From positions 62,001 through 126,000 of the forward strand of contig NZ_CP008884.1 in the NCBI RefSeq assembly GCF_000725385.1: a stretch of DNA of 64,000 nt, written 5' to 3'. The notes below the pieces were generated by a model that saw only the letters and a list, made by a program, of their open reading frames with translations, was not told where the DNA came from and searched no databases. Below are positions 63,244 through 64,000 of the stretch, piece by piece; position 1 is the stretch's first letter, and each line of letters begins with the position of its first letter. The position numbers and the translations under genes were made by a program. Source of the DNA: Dyella japonica A8. GTDB taxonomy: Bacteria; Pseudomonadota; Gammaproteobacteria; Xanthomonadales; Rhodanobacteraceae.

Positions 63244-64000
63244 TCAGGCGCCGTCGACCGACTTGACCAGTTGCAGCCTCGCGTCGCCCGAACCCACTTC
63301 GCCATCGGACACGGCGTCGGGTGACCCGCTGGCCAGCGCCTTGCCGATCCACGTCGGCGTCTGGCGCGGCCCCGGGATATAGGCCTCCCATTGGCCGTAC
63401 CCGTGGCTCGACGGCGCACCCCAGGCGCGCAGGTCGAAGTTCACCGGCACGCGCACGACCCAATACGGGTTGTCCACCTCGGCGCCACTGGTCGGGATAT
63501 TGAAGGTCCACTGGCGTGCGGCCAGCAGCGAAGCGTCGGCCAGCCACTTGCGGTAGCGCTCCATCGACGCCTCCCGGTCGTACTGGTCAAGGTTCACCTG
63601 CTCGGCAATCGCCTCCTGCACCGCGCCGTCGCGCCCGATGCGCAGCACCAGGTACACCGTGCCGCTGACGCGCGCTTGGATGACGGCCTGCGGATAGATC
63701 GGCCGGGCACGGTTCCTGGAGGAGATCTGATCGCTATGGGCCCCCGGGCCACCGAACGAGGAGCCCGCCACCGCCACCTTGAACTGGCCGTCGCCGAGCG
63801 GCTTGGCCACCACGCGCAGGCTCATCTTCGTCGTCAACACCTCGGTGATGGGCCCGGAAAGCTTGAACGCCCACGCGTGGACCGTCTTGTCCACCACGTC
63901 GACCACCACCGGGGGCAGCTTCTCGGGATGGTCCACGGCATAGCCATGGAGCGAACCATCGGGATTCACTTCGACCGTGCCGGTGACCAGCATGCCGGCC
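63244..64000 (-). CDS. TonB-C-domain-like exported protein, 5' end cut by the window
   Basis: At least 250 residues are present; the first visible ATG is at 63993 but the frame stays open to the window edge, so the true start with its signal peptide probably lies beyond. ARPIYPQAVIQARVSGTVYL followed by RIGRDGAVQEAIAEQV is the TonB C-terminal fold signature (pPxYPxxAxxxgxxG). It lacks the Pro-rich spacer of a classic TonB in the visible part and may be a periplasmic TonB-like protein rather than the energy transducer. Confidence 0.75.
   Translation of the reverse strand, partial: AGMLVTGTVEVNPDGSLHGYAVDHPEKLPPVVVDVVDKTVHAWAFKLSGPITEVLTTKMSLRVVAKPLGDGQFKVAVAGSSFGGPGAHSDQISSRNRARPIYPQAVIQARVSGTVYLVLRIGRDGAVQEAIAEQVNLDQYDREASMERYRKWLADASLLAARQWTFNIPTSGAEVDNPYWVVRVPVNFDLRAWGAPSSHGYGQWEAYIPGPRQTPTWIGKALASGSPDAVSDGEVGSGDARLQLVKSVDGA

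Overview
The window is high-GC gammaproteobacterial chromosome. Gene content and order point to the order Lysobacterales (Xanthomonadales), most likely the family Rhodanobacteraceae (Dyella, Luteibacter or Rhodanobacter type). The signs are the run dsbD-tlpA-aroQ-accB-accC-prmA-fis-purH, an sX13-type small RNA downstream of polA, large TonB-dependent receptors, and many REP-like palindromes between genes. This placement is inferred from gene families, not from a database search. I see no rRNA, tRNA, CRISPR array, prophage or intact transposase.

Layout. 0.2-10.2 kb: a TonB-dependent receptor, a TPR-sulfotransferase, a thioredoxin/cupin pair, a MocR regulator, a glutathione transferase and an EamA exporter. 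10.3-20.4 kb: a housekeeping block with a DsbD that has two N-terminal domains, a TlpA-like thioredoxin, aroQ, accB-accC, prmA, a DUF3426 membrane protein, fis and purH. 20.4-21.4 kb: about 1 kb without a gene, built of mosaic inverted repeats. 21.4-25.3 kb: an SBF-like transporter divergent from a LysR regulator, a second GST, a half-size EamA protein and a DUF2782 protein. 25.5-28.6 kb: polA, carrying a degenerate REP palindrome inside its reading frame, followed by the sX13-like sRNA.

28.7-42.7 kb is a maltodextrin/starch utilisation locus: LacI regulator, SLC45-type MFS permease, six-hairpin glycosidase, GH31 alpha-glucosidase, exported GH13 alpha-amylase, TonB-dependent receptor, and a divergent GH13 alpha-glucosidase. 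Four genes on the minus strand overlap by 1-4 bases. Two inverted copies of a 14-base LacI-type operator lie in the divergent promoter region between the receptor and the GH13 alpha-glucosidase. The likely route is: maltodextrin enters through the receptor, periplasmic enzymes cut it, the MFS permease imports the products, and the cytoplasmic GH13 enzyme finishes hydrolysis, all under the LacI protein.

42.8-64 kb: a small membrane protein; a Tat lipoprotein resembling D-amino-acid oxidase but with its motifs in permuted order; a membrane-anchored beta-lactamase-fold protein that has lost its catalytic Ser and Lys; uvrD; the hemD-hemX-hemY operon (minus); a hotdog thioesterase, a lipoprotein and a rhodanese without its cysteine; a ferredoxin-reductase-like flavoprotein divergent from a thioesterase-srkA pair, with a MITE-like nested palindrome between them; rlmI, rmuC, two poorly characterised proteins, and a TonB-C-like protein cut by the window end.

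Two families of paired palindromes punctuate the window. Family A has arms related to GTGGGAGCGCACCCTGTGCG. Family B has arms related to CGTCATCCCCGCG or CGTCATTCCGGCG. No RAYT-type transposase that could mobilise them is present in the window.
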